DNA from: Tritrichomonas musculus
Taxonomy: Eukaryota; Parabasalia; Tritrichomonadida; Tritrichomonadidae
Direction: 5' to 3'
Length of the DNA: 64,000 nt
Assembly: GCA_039105265.1 (NCBI GenBank)
Contig: JAPFFF010000019.1
Location: 744,001 to 808,000 of the forward strand
The notes beneath the pieces were generated by a model. It ran no database searches. It saw only the letters and a program-made list of their open reading frames with translations, and was not told the DNA's origin. Positions within the stretch are counted from its first letter, which is position 1; every line of letters begins with the position of its first letter. Shown in pieces: positions 52,289-62,645 of this stretch. A program made the position numbers and the translations under genes.

Positions 52289-54037
52289 CATGAATATAAC
52301 TTTATTATTATTTTTATTATAATATTATAATATTTCATAATCCATAAAAAAAGCGCGGAATAATTTTTTTTGAATTAACTTCAAAATTTCTAGAAATGTT
52401 AATTGAATGCTTTAACTATTTGATTATCTGTCCACGTTATTTTTTGAACCTCAATTTCATTTTATGAAACTGTTTGAAGTTAAAATCAAAATCTCTTTTG
52501 GATTCATTTATGTGATAATTTGCCTCAAAAAAAAATATTTGTTTTAACTTTATCAAATTTCAAATATCATTTCATATGCGTAATGTAATATAACCCTAAT
52601 TTTGATTTTTCTGATCGTATTTGGTTTTTTAGAGAACCTAGGAAACTCCCATGAATATGATTAAAAATTAATAAAAGCATGATATATTGTTTTATCATAT
52701 ATTTTGTTATTATAAATAAAATAAAATAAAAAAATTCGGCGTAACGTTTTAAGATATAAATGTTTTATTTTTCATCTGAAATTGTATTAATTAATACAAA
52801 TAATTGAATGGTTTATTTTCAAAAACAAAAGGCAAGAAGATTTATTTCATCCACGGGATAATCTGCATGCAAAAAACAGCTAGCAGACTCAGTGATTATG
52901 AAATTTAAGGTTTTGAAAACAAAAAAATATTTAAATATATCATAAAAAGATTTTGATTATAATTTTTTAGTAGGAATTATAAAGAGGGCATAGCCTGGTT
53001 AAAGTAATATTAAAAAAATAAAAGCATTTTAATTGATCAATTAATCAATTATCAATTAATATTTTATAAATGTACGTTCTTTTTGATTTTTCTAAGCCAA
53101 AATTCTTATTTATTATTCTTAAATTTGTAGATATACGAATTTATTGGACATAAAACGAAATTATTTCTAAAAATAAAAATAATTATGGTCAACGAGGCCA
53201 TTATCCCATTTTGATGCAACTGCGAATGCAAGAATTATTTGCGGAATCGAGAGAGTAGATTAGCTCTTATCTTGAATAATTTATCAATTGGTATTCATAT
53301 GAATAAAGAGGAAATTTTGATAAGAAAATAGAAAAAAATAAAAACTAAAATATAAAAAAACGTTACGCTGGAAATTTAAATTTTTTTATTTATATATAAT
53401 TTTAAGGCATCATATTTTAACTGAGAGAAGTACTATGACAAGAAAATCAGAGAAATTTTTTTCTACAGCTTCATTTTATTTTCTGAGTAAAAAAAACGAT
53501 AAGTTTTGAATTTTAACGTAAACTTTTCAATAACCAATTTTAATTTTTTTACAAATGAAGCCAACAAATATGAAGTTTACTATTTTCAACAAATTTTAAA
53601 CACCATAAAAATTATATCATATGAATGCCGTCATTTGAATTTATTTATATCAATTAAAAAATGCGATTTTATATTTTAACGGAAATAACGTATTTAGTTT
53701 CCTAGGTTCTTTTTTTAGAATAAACAAGAAGAGATTTTTCGGATGTGTTAAAACAAAATCTATTGAATAATAATCTATGAATAAACTATTGAATATTTTT
53801 GGCGGGAAAATTCAAAAAGAGGTTTTTTTTTTTATTTGGAAATGTTTAATCACTGATTAATCAGATTCTATGTATTTCATACTTCTTTTCAAAAGATTCA
53901 ATACTTAAAATAACAAATAAAATCCCAGTAATTTGAAAAATAATTTGGAATATTAAAAATTATATTTTATCCAAAATATCATTTCACATTTTAAAAGATG
54001 TAAACACGAATTATATATGATAATAACTTGCATAATA
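52289..54037. other. intergenic region with nested inverted repeats
   Basis: Contains the inverted-repeat element at 52,632-53,710. The rest is A+T-rich with no gene recognised. Confidence 0.5.
52632..53710. mobile_element. 1.08-kb inverted-repeat element with a second pair of ends inside
   Basis: AGAACCTAGGAAAC at about 52,632 and GTTTCCTAGGTTCT at about 53,697 are perfect inverted ends. Inside, GGCGTAACGTTTT (52,738) and AAAACGTTACGCT (53,358) form another inverted pair, so a smaller element of about 640 bp may sit within the outer one. No coding sequence. Target duplication not resolved. Confidence 0.5.
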
Positions 54038-54439
54038 TTATTTATGACGTCTAGTTGTTTCAATAAGTTTTGCTCTTACATGATTATCAACAAAAGGACT
54101 ATTTGTGTCAACAATAATTGAAGAAATTTGCTCACTAGACAGTGAACTTTTCATATCATTTACTTGAACTAGAGCAGCACCATCTATTTTTTTATAAGCA
54201 ACGTATGTACATGCTAACGATACTATCAACGGAATAACTAGAATTGGCATTTTTAACGAATATATGAATAAAATAACGTTCAATAAGACAAAAATTGTTA
54301 AAAAGGTACTTAAATGAACCGGGACTGAATAATAACGATTATTTGAAGGGGAATGATGGCTGAGTCTATAAGAAGGTGAAGGAGATCTACTTCCACGAGA
54401 AGGTATATGAGGAGATCGCGACTGAGACTGTATTTTCAT
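54038..54439 (-). CDS. small protein with RS-rich N-terminus and two membrane segments
   Basis: A 133-residue protein. Residues 1-40 are Ser/Arg/Pro-rich (SRSPHIPSRGSRSPSPSYR). Two hydrophobic stretches follow (about 43-60, STFLTIFVLLNVILFIYSL, and 64-80, MPILVIPLIVSLACTYV), forming a hairpin in the membrane with both ends probably cytosolic. The polar C-terminus (about 50 residues) ends TRRHK. Two close spans with cytosolic tails resemble ER-shaping or tail-type proteins, but no family can be named. An Inr-like TCATTT lies five bases before the ATG. Confidence 0.6.
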   Translation of the reverse strand: MKIQSQSRSPHIPSRGSRSPSPSYRLSHHSPSNNRYYSVPVHLSTFLTIFVLLNVILFIYSLKMPILVIPLIVSLACTYVAYKKIDGAALVQVNDMKSSLSSEQISSIIVDTNSPFVDNHVRAKLIETTRRHK

Positions 54440-54440
54440 T

Positions 54441-54446
54441 AAATGA
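54441..54446 (-). promoter_or_regulatory. Inr-like motif of the small two-span protein gene
   Basis: Minus-strand TCATTT with predicted +1 A at 54444, five bases before the ATG at 54439; same TTCATTTAATG arrangement as at 3464-3472. Confidence 0.45.
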
Positions 54447-55041
54447 AGACTAAAATAAATATCTTGAAAAATAAACCTCTGATTTTATTAAACGTATGTA
54501 TGAATAGCATCCTCTTAATTTTCATTCAATTATTTATAATTATTTGAGGAAAACGATCAACAAATTCTTTGAATTTTTCAATAAATCTCTTTTTTTGATA
54601 TGTTTATTTTTTGTTTTTTGAAAAATAAAAAATAGTTTTATATTGATAAATATGTTAGAAAATAATATAAAATAGTTTTTAAATATATTAAATATCATGT
54701 TAAAAGTCCAATTAATTAAATAAAATATATATATAATGGCATAAATTATAAATCTCATATTATTATTAATTAAATAAAGGGTACACAGAGTCAAAAATGA
54801 TTGATAATTTATATATATTTTATATTAAAAGGGTATTTTGTAAATTATCATGTATCAGTCCAAAATATTTAGATATTATAATATTTTATTAAGTGAGTAG
54901 TTCGTTCGAATTTTCAATTGGTTTGGTTATGTAAACGAGAATATTCGGTCATTATGAGCTATTATTAAAAAAAGAAAGTTGGTTTATCATAAGAAAATTT
55001 TTTTTATAATAACTCATGATCTCCAAATGATCGTCTAAAAG
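54447..55041. other. intergenic A+T-rich region
   Basis: An open minus-strand frame (54540-54794) is rich in Ile/Phe/Asn, as expected from random A+T-rich DNA, and is not called. No repeat ends recognised. Confidence 0.45.
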
Positions 55042-55172
55042 CTAGGCTTTTGTGTCCGAAATTTTTTATATTCAAAAAGTTAAAAAAAGTATCCAAAAAT
55101 ATCCAATTTGGATACTTTTCGGACATTTTTCGAAACTTTTTGAGAAAAAAAATTTCGGACACAAAAGCCTAG
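55042..55172. mobile_element. 131-bp mini-MITE with 8-bp target duplication
   Basis: The ends CTAGGCTTTTGTGTCCGAAA and its reverse complement are perfect for about 26 bp; TCTAAAAG flanks both sides (55034-55041 and 55173-55180). The centre has GTATCCAAAAATATCCAATT and a matching inverted segment, so the whole element folds into a long hairpin. The 8-bp duplication suggests the hAT superfamily. Confidence 0.85.
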
Positions 55173-55404
55173 TCTAAAAGTACTATTTCAATTGAAACGA
55201 TCATTTTTTCAAGTAACACATATAATATTTTGATGCAAATTGAGAACTCACAAAATGGCTCGAACCAATTGAAAGCTTTTTTCAAACCCTCTTCAATATA
55301 TAAAATGTTTTGAAATAATTCATATAATATATTATTAGTGTTCATAGAAATATTGAAGGATATTTGAAATTGGTAATCAGTCTAAACGTATGAGGTTCAG
55401 ACTA

Positions 55405-55475
55405 GGGATGTTCAAAATTCACTTTTCCCTTGGAAAAGTTTAACTTTTTCTGGGCAAAAGTGAATAATAAAATAT
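55405..55475. repeat. dispersed repeat related to 49,931
   Basis: GGGATGTTCAAAATTCACTT, then a palindromic CTTTTCCCTTGGAAAAG and GGGCAAAAGTGAATAATAAA. The same order occurs at 49,929-50,000 with a few differences. Likely fragments of one repeat family. Confidence 0.65.
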
Positions 55476-55610
55476 CTCTAGTTCATACAATGAACATAAG
55501 TTAATCATTCATTTTTGTTTCATCATTAATTGAAAAAATTTTACATAAAAATTGAATTTTTCAATTTTTATGATATATAAATTTCTTTTTCCCTGATTTA
55601 GCTGGATTTG

Positions 55611-56346
55611 CAGGGATGGTAAAAGAGTAACTCGAGTAAACTCGGGTAAATAAACGGTTTCTACTCGAAATTTACTCGGGAAAATGTTCGAGTAAACCGT
55701 CTACTCGAGAGTGAAATTTTTTAATTCACATTTCATCATTTTCGAGTATTTTCTGTCAATTACTCTGAGTAAAATTGATTATTTAATAATAAAGTATTTT
55801 TGTATAAAATAAAAAGCTTATTTATCTTATTTAAAATATTTTTATTTCTTATCTACTTTTGGTTATTTAAATAAATCAAAATAATTTATGTTCAAATGTA
55901 AATATATATGTTTTAATGAAATTTTGTGTCATATACAATCATTTTATTCATAAATTTAATAAACCAAAGTAAAGTTTGTAAAAAGATTGCTTTAATTCAA
56001 TTTGGAATTAAATTTATTGTAATTAAGAATACCATCAATAAGTAATTAAAATCTTATTTTTTTTTAGTATTTATCATTTGTATAAGAAATAAATAAAAAA
56101 GCTTTTGAAATGTATTCTAAAAACTATTTTTATTAAAAAAAAAAAAAAAAATGGGAGTCGAACCAGTGATTGAATAGCATGAGTAAATAAGTTATAATTG
56201 AATAGCATGAGTAAAGACGAGTAAAAATAAATTTAAAAACGGTTTTTTTACTCGAGTTTACTCGAGTAATATAGAGTACGAGGCTTACTCGAGTAAGAAA
56301 AATTTTCGAGTAGCCTTTCTTTACTCGTACTCGATTTCCATCCCTG
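55611..56346. mobile_element. 736-bp hAT-type MITE with ACTCGAGTAA-rich ends
   Basis: Starts CAGGGATGG and ends CCATCCCTG, typical hAT termini; TGGATTTG flanks both sides (55603-55610 and 56347-56354), a perfect 8-bp target duplication. Both subterminal regions carry many ACTCGAGTAA/TTACTCGAGT-like units on either strand. The interior has no coding sequence. On the minus strand, GGTTCGACTCC (56154-56164) is a perfect Pol III B-box-like sequence followed by a T-run, perhaps from a captured tRNA end. Confidence 0.88.
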
Positions 56347-56354
56347 TGGATTTG

Positions 56355-56952
56355 AAATAAAAAAGGAATTATTTCTCCTTTTTTTGATGTTAAAAAATAT
56401 TACTTTCTTTTAATTAGTTTATTATTTTCTATTTTGATCGTAATAATGTAAAAACAATTTTTTATATTTTGTATTTTCATAAATTTTTCAATTTCTTTTC
56501 AGAAAATTTCAAGAATATTCAAAATAAATTTGCATTAATATCTCCATTAAAAAATTGTACAAATATAATAATAATTTTAAAAAGATCTATTTATCATTAT
56601 TTTTTCATTAAAATTCCATCATCAATTAATAAATATAATTTGGTTATATTTTTATAAGATAAACTAACAAATGTCAAATTTCTTTTTCATAAACTGCATT
56701 TTGAAACGTAATATTTACAATATATTTATTTCTATTATTAGAAAACAGCTTTACTAAATTTAGAATCAAATATCATATATTATTATTATAAAATAAATAA
56801 TATTGATATGAATAAGATTAATAATTGATAATAACTATCATAATTGTTATACAAAAATTAAATGTTGGTTATTAATTTCGAAGATATGGTATGATCAATA
56901 AATTTGATTGTTTATAAATTTAATAAAATACGTTTATTAACTAACTTTTTCA
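56355..56952. other. intergenic region upstream of the acidic protein gene
   Basis: A+T-rich; no gene or repeat recognised. An open frame (56469-56657) has random A+T-rich composition. Confidence 0.45.
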
Positions 56953-58587
56953 ATGATTCTTTTTCCTCAAAAAAAAAGAAAAAAAATGATAAGAGAGGCG
57001 CCGACACAAAATCGATATGTTCAAGAAGCAGAAAATGAGAGACAATACCAGAAGCATGTTAATGCTATTAAAAATATGAAACCTTCAATTAATACTCACG
57101 CAGAAATTAAAAATAAAGATAAGAAATCACGTAATCCACGTGTTAGAATTTTTAATGGTCAGGCTGCACTTGATAATAGAAATCAACAAATGGCATCAAC
57201 AGGCCCTAAAAAAGAAAAAATAATAGATAAAAATGAAAGGCGGCCAAAATCAGGAATGAATTATATTAATTTGGAAATTGATATAGAGAATGATAATGAA
57301 AATGAAGTTTTTAATAACAAAAAGCATAGGAAAGCTAATATGGATTTGATAAGTATTTCAGAAAGTGGCAGCGGGCCCTTAGACTCATCAAAAAAGAAAG
57401 ACGGTATTGACAACAGTAATAGTCCAGACAAAAAAGATATTACCGATTTTGACATATTTTCAATGAATTCTGCTAAATCTCAAGCAGAAAAAGAAAGAGA
57501 AGAGATTACAACTAATCGTTATCATCCATATATTCCATCAAATTCAGCTAGAACAAAAGTTAAAACAATCAAACCGGAAGTGCAGCAGCAACCTCTTTCC
57601 GCCAAAAAATCAAGAATCCCATTAAGTAGGCAAGATAATCATAATAATGGCAATAATGCAACCCCTCCAGGATTGAAAAAAACATCGTCAAATGGATCGA
57701 TAACAAAAACTAATATTCCAAATACAAAACCTAAAATCAAAGTCAAACCTAAAACAGAGAGAAGTAATACCAATAATGATGATACTGATAACACCCCAAA
57801 TAATAATGTCTCATTTAATGCTCCAAAAGTTTCAAGTGCAAGACGTAAAACAAAAAATGACAATAACCATCCTCATATGAATCAAATGGATAAACAACAA
57901 ATGCAAGCTCAGCAGCGCCAACAACAGAGAGTTTTGAAGCAACAACAAGAAAAAATCGAAAGACAAGAAAGATTAGAAAAATTAGAAAAACAAAAAAAGA
58001 AAATAAGCGCAGCACCATCATCTCCTCAAATGCCATCGTCGCCATCAACACCTATAAACAGCAAAAGCAGCGGTGCTAAACAAACTAGATCATCAAATCT
58101 TGGATCAAGCTCATCACTTTCTAATAAAAAGCAATCAAGCGAAAATAAAAAAGCAAAGAATGAAAACGATGATAGAAAATTATTTAAAACTGAGATTTCT
58201 CTTTCAAAAACTAAAACGCAAAATGAAAAAAGAATGTGTGAAACAGATCTTGAGGTAAATAATAGTAATAGCGATAGCTTTTTGCCATGTCAACCTGTGT
58301 TTACAGAGCCAACTCCAAAAGTTACCTTTGGAGCAGACATGTGGGATACTTCAGATGACGAAGATGATGACGATGATGAAATTGAAAATATAATTAAAGA
58401 CCAAAACGAAGAAAATATTGATGATGATGATGATGATGATATTGATGAAATTAATAATATAAATAGTAGTAGTGATGCTAACGATACTAATGAAAAGAGC
58501 TTTATTAGTGATATTGATTCCGAAAGAGATGGCATCCGCGATGATTTTGTTTGTTCTGATGATTTTTCAAGCGATAACGATTTTTAA
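56953..58587 (+). CDS. low-complexity Lys/Ser/Asn-rich protein with acidic tail
   Basis: A 544-residue, mostly disordered protein. Basic N-terminal half; a Gln-rich then charged helical segment (about 315-355: QQQRVLKQQQEKIERQERLE) that is a short coiled coil; Ser-rich stretch (365-400); and a final acidic region with a short ordered-looking motif TPKVTFGADMWDTSDDEDDD at about 455-475, then poly-Asp. Two starts are possible: 56953 and the Met at 56986 (MIREAPTQNRY); the sequence between them, MILFPQKKRKK, could be either coding or leader. No known domain; nuclear or cytoskeletal location cannot be decided. The gene downstream starts 168 bp later on the same strand. Confidence 0.72.
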   Translation: MILFPQKKRKKMIREAPTQNRYVQEAENERQYQKHVNAIKNMKPSINTHAEIKNKDKKSRNPRVRIFNGQAALDNRNQQMASTGPKKEKIIDKNERRPKSGMNYINLEIDIENDNENEVFNNKKHRKANMDLISISESGSGPLDSSKKKDGIDNSNSPDKKDITDFDIFSMNSAKSQAEKEREEITTNRYHPYIPSNSARTKVKTIKPEVQQQPLSAKKSRIPLSRQDNHNNGNNATPPGLKKTSSNGSITKTNIPNTKPKIKVKPKTERSNTNNDDTDNTPNNNVSFNAPKVSSARRKTKNDNNHPHMNQMDKQQMQAQQRQQQRVLKQQQEKIERQERLEKLEKQKKKISAAPSSPQMPSSPSTPINSKSSGAKQTRSSNLGSSSSLSNKKQSSENKKAKNENDDRKLFKTEISLSKTKTQNEKRMCETDLEVNNSNSDSFLPCQPVFTEPTPKVTFGADMWDTSDDEDDDDDEIENIIKDQNEENIDDDDDDDIDEINNINSSSDANDTNEKSFISDIDSERDGIRDDFVCSDDFSSDNDF

Positions 58588-58755
58588 TTATTTTACCCTT
58601 ACCAATTTTACCAAATATCATTGTATTTGTTAAATAAATCAAAATTTTTGTAAAAAATGTTTTTCTTTCAAATATTAAATAGATTTTTTTTTTCAATAAT
58701 ATTGAAAATTTCTCTTTTTGTTTCAAAATGATATTTTAAACGGCAATATTATATA

Positions 58756-59958
58756 ATGCACGTTTCGAAGCCTTTCGAACGCACAATTCAAGGGTTTCAA
58801 TTTAAAATACAACAAGCAATAGCAATTCGAGATGAAGAAATAAACAGACTCTCAGAAACATTAGTAACATATAAATCGAAAATTGTTCAAGCTAAAGAAG
58901 AAATAGAAAGAATAGAGCACGACATAGAAATCGCAAAATACACAAAGGAATCATTGTATCGATGTAATCAAGCCTCATATGAAAGAAAAATAGCTTTGAA
59001 AAAAGCCCAACACAATGAATTAATTCAAAGTATTCAAAAAGAGCAAGCCGAAGAAATAGATGAAATGCAGAGGCAATTTAGTGAAACATTGCATGATCTT
59101 GAAAATCATGAAAACTCCTCTTATGCAGATCAATTTGAAATGATAGAAAGGAAAAAAGAAAGTACATTAAAACTAATTAATCAATACCAGAGTACCATAC
59201 ATCAATTTCAAAATAACCCGAATCCTAATGATATGTCAATGGATGACTCGTTTAATGCTGAAACAATTGAGAAAAAAGAAAAAAGGATTCGTGAATTGCA
59301 AAATATTATAAAACAGAGAAATGAAGAGAGACTTCAAAGCTTATTAGATTCAAAAAGCAAATTACAAGAGTGTATGAGAATTATTGAAGAAATGGATAAA
59401 GAGCAAGAAGAAGAAACTTCAAAAATGAAGAAAAAAATTGATGAAATTGAAAAAAATTATCATGAACAACTGGATGAAATGGTTGATAATCAAAAGGCAA
59501 TAAGAGTTGTTCAAAAGCAAAAACTTGAACAAGCCACTAGACAATACAACTCTCTTAGGAAAGCATTGTCCAAGTTAAAATCTGGACACCAGCAGCAGTT
59601 AAAGCAAACATTACATGAAATGTCTCAAATAAAAGCAAAATTCACACAATCGGCGCCACTAGTATTTAATTATCAAAATACTCAAAGTGTTGTAGGTAAA
59701 TATCAAAACGCTCATGGATATTCTGCAAATTCAACACCACCAGCATCGCCAATATCAATAAATAATGCAATTAATAAAGATTATGATAATGAACTTGATT
59801 CAATACAAAAAAATAGAATCAAACTTCGTGATTCAAAGAGGCTAATCAGACAAAAAGAGGAAGATTTAAGTAAAGCGCGCCAAGAAAACCTAAGTTTGAA
59901 ACAAGAAATTGGGAGATTAAAACATAATATCAAATATTCACAAAGAATACAGTTTTAA
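58756..59958 (+). CDS. coiled-coil protein
   Basis: A 400-residue, almost entirely helical protein. Residues about 10-140 (RDEEINRLSETLVTYKSKIV and onward), 170-300 and 345-395 show clear heptads with Leu/Ile at a/d and Glu/Lys/Gln elsewhere; a linker with Asn/Pro/Ser (about 305-340; SANSTPPASPISINNA) breaks the last two. The SPI/PPASP sequence in the linker could be a proline-directed phosphorylation site. Architecture suggests a structural role, for example basal body, centrosome or vesicle tether, but no family is identified. The ATG directly follows TTATATA. Confidence 0.75.
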   Translation: MHVSKPFERTIQGFQFKIQQAIAIRDEEINRLSETLVTYKSKIVQAKEEIERIEHDIEIAKYTKESLYRCNQASYERKIALKKAQHNELIQSIQKEQAEEIDEMQRQFSETLHDLENHENSSYADQFEMIERKKESTLKLINQYQSTIHQFQNNPNPNDMSMDDSFNAETIEKKEKRIRELQNIIKQRNEERLQSLLDSKSKLQECMRIIEEMDKEQEEETSKMKKKIDEIEKNYHEQLDEMVDNQKAIRVVQKQKLEQATRQYNSLRKALSKLKSGHQQQLKQTLHEMSQIKAKFTQSAPLVFNYQNTQSVVGKYQNAHGYSANSTPPASPISINNAINKDYDNELDSIQKNRIKLRDSKRLIRQKEEDLSKARQENLSLKQEIGRLKHNIKYSQRIQF

Positions 59959-60540
59959 ACTTTTTTAGACTGCGAATAATTAAAGATTACAAAAAGCAGT
60001 CCAGTTTCTAATGATGTTAATCTATCAACAAAACATCAGAGATAATCTGTGTTTTTTTCCAAAAAATAATGTTTGTTTTAATATATTTTGTTTAGCACAT
60101 TTTATTATTAATAAATCCTGATTATATAATTATTCTTTGATTTTTTTTGATTTCTAAAGAAAATATATTTATTTTTTCTCTTTATATTACTTAAATCACT
60201 CTTGAGGCCTATTCTTTTAAAAGGTTATTATCAAATTAACACGGCATTCCATACAGTTGCGTTAAATTAGCAAACAAAAAAATGAATTTTTTTTTCAATC
60301 TCTGGGTTCATTTTAAATTTTGTAAATAGTTAGTAAATAAAAGAATCAAATTATCAATATCACTGTGGTTTTATCCCATTCATATTTTAAACAAAGAATT
60401 TGCTCATTTTTTCATCAAAAAATTTGTGTCATATCATTAAGTATGCTATTTTCCATTTCTCGAGATTAGTGATTGATTTGCTTTCTGATATTGATGAATG
60501 AAATATACGTTGATATTCGAGATCGATTTAAAGCTTAATA
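59959..60540. other. intergenic region
   Basis: 3' flank of the coiled-coil gene; A+T-rich, no gene recognised. Beyond about 60,540 the sequence turns into virus-like fossil B. Confidence 0.4.
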
Positions 60541-61885
60541 TGCAAGTATTGATTTTAATACTTACTTTTTGAAAGGGGGCGTTCAAATATTACCAGAAAA
60601 AAAATAAAGCAATCAAAAAATTGAAACAATAAAAATGCATTTTTATTAATGTTGGGTCTTTTTATGCACTAGCGCAAGGACAAATATTTTGAACTTCTTC
60701 TGCAGAGATGTTATCAGTCTATATCTTGGTGAGTTAGCTTGTGAGTTCCTACTTCAAAAGGATTTTTGAAAAATCTAAAATAATAAAGAGCATGCAAGAA
60801 GAATTCTTTCCAAAGAACCAATGAAGAACCATTTCCTGTGATTTTTTTAAACACAAAAACAATTTCATTATTTATTCCATTTAATTTAAACACAAGCCTG
60901 AAAAATTTTCAATGACTTTGTTATTAATTATGATGCAGCTTGGCAAACTTTTAGATCAATTGATACAAATGAGAATAACCCAATTAAATTTGATATTCAT
61001 AATACCTAAAATTTTTTGAATGTCTCTTTAGATGTTGCACATAAATCATCAATATTAAATTCCAGAGATAAATTTAGATGAAAACCACCAAATCCTAATT
61101 ACTTACGTTGGCAGATGTTTGATGATGTTCCTGAGTGAGTTTATACCAAAATGTGTGAGGGATGCATTGATAAGAAAGTTCGATATATAGATGATGAAGC
61201 CTCACTTAAGCATTTAACTAATGGTGAACCAAGAAAAATTTACAGTGAGGGTGGTTATTTAATCAATCTCAATGATGATGCTTATTTTTGCAAAAGTTAT
61301 AACAAGTGTGATTTATGTAAGATTACTAAACAGATTCGAAATAAGAAATTTATCCGCGAAGCTCCAATTGGTTCTGATAAATCACCTGCAAAAAGGAGAT
61401 ATATTTCTGCTCATAAAGACAATAAGTTTATGGTAATAGTTCCTATTGTTAATATTGCTGAGGAATTCTATACTAAGTTGACGCTCATAATTGACGACAA
61501 GTCCATAAGATTTTGTGTTAAGGATGACGCTTCTAAAGAATTCGGTAAGGCAGTTAATGATGAAGTTAATATAGTTATTACAACATACTATACAGTATCC
61601 AAATGTTTAGGTGATTTGATCTAAGAATATTATGAAAGAGAACCACTAATCGATTTTTTCATCGAAATAGATGAAGCTCACTTATTATTAAACCATATTA
61701 GTTTGATTGAGATAACTAAGGAGTTCGATAAAGGTGCATTAATAATCGCAACTGCTGATGTTTTTAATTATTTCGATTCTTTTAAGGATTATATAATTAT
61801 TAATCCTCGTATTGATGACAAATATAATAGAAATATCTATGTTAATAATTCGATACCAGATGTTAATGAACAATGTGCTGAGATA

Positions 61886-62645
61886 AACTGAAACGCAAAT
61901 TTTCGTACGATTCAATTTTTCAATTACTTCATTGAATTTTTTTAAATGCAATTCAAATTAAAAATAAAACTTGTTTCCATCTTTATACCCAATATATTAT
62001 TTTCCTTGCCAATTTGTACTTACTCAGCCAAGACATCCTCCTCCTAATATTAAACCAAAGAGTCTCCACTCCAAGAAGGCCATTACAAACTTTGGGTTTA
62101 TACAACAATAATGAAAACATTCATGAAATAATACCTTTCAAACACATGAATGTTAAAGATATAGATATTTTCGAATATATAAAAAACCACACTATTACTC
62201 AAACAAGAGATCACTTTGGAGTCGGTTCATATAGAATTAACAGAATACTTAGTGAAATGGACGGCTCTAAAAGACACAAACGAAAAACTACAGATGAAAT
62301 ATCTAAAATCAGAGATTATACAAATCATGGTAATTTATTTAATCAAGTTCTTTTAGATATTTCAGTCATTGGGAGGCATTTAAATCTAGTGAATTGTACA
62401 AGAAATAGTCATCCAGAACGTGAAAATGATTATTCTTCTGATGACGAAAATAATGATTAATTTTATATTATTTTCAATTAATTTTATATGAAATCAATAA
62501 AATATACTTATCAAAAATTGTGAAGGCAAATTTTTTTTATACTCTTAAATTTTGTTAAAAATTATTTTTTTGCCTTTCGAAAAGTAAAAATGAAGTGGAA
62601 GCGAAAAGAAAAAAATTGAATCGTACGAAAATTTGCGTTTCAGTT
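61886..62645 (+). mobile_element. 760-bp TA-flanked element inserted in fossil B
   Basis: The ends AACTGAAACGCAAATTTTCG and its reverse complement match for about 35 bp and are flanked by TA (61884-61885 and 62646-62647). This fits a small Tc1/mariner-superfamily element. It carries one open frame for a 148-residue HTH-like protein but no DDE domain, so it is a deletion derivative or depends on another transposase. Confidence 0.85.
62014..62460 (+). CDS. short HTH-like protein within the TA-flanked element
   Basis: A 148-residue frame. Residues about 50-80 (DIFEYIKNHTITQTRDHFGV, GSYRINRILSEMDG) read as a helix-turn-helix, similar in style to the N-terminal DNA-binding domains of Tc1/mariner-type transposases. 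A basic stretch (SKRHKRKTTDE) follows, then a second helical segment and an acidic Asp/Glu/Asn tail ending DDENND. There is no catalytic DDE triad. It may be what remains of a transposase N-terminus, or a stand-alone terminal-repeat-binding protein. The first 20 residues may not be coding; MNVKD at residue 44 is an alternative start. Confidence 0.5.
   Translation: MYLLSQDILLLILNQRVSTPRRPLQTLGLYNNNENIHEIIPFKHMNVKDIDIFEYIKNHTITQTRDHFGVGSYRINRILSEMDGSKRHKRKTTDEISKIRDYTNHGNLFNQVLLDISVIGRHLNLVNCTRNSHPERENDYSSDDENND

Noticed and set aside
54540-54794. 84-codon minus-strand frame
   Set aside because: Ile/Phe/Lys/Asn-only composition expected from A+T-rich spacer.
56154-56164. Possible tRNA gene on the minus strand (GGTTCGACTCC)
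   Set aside because: Only a B-box and T-run are present; no acceptor, D- or anticodon arm can be folded, and it lies inside a MITE.
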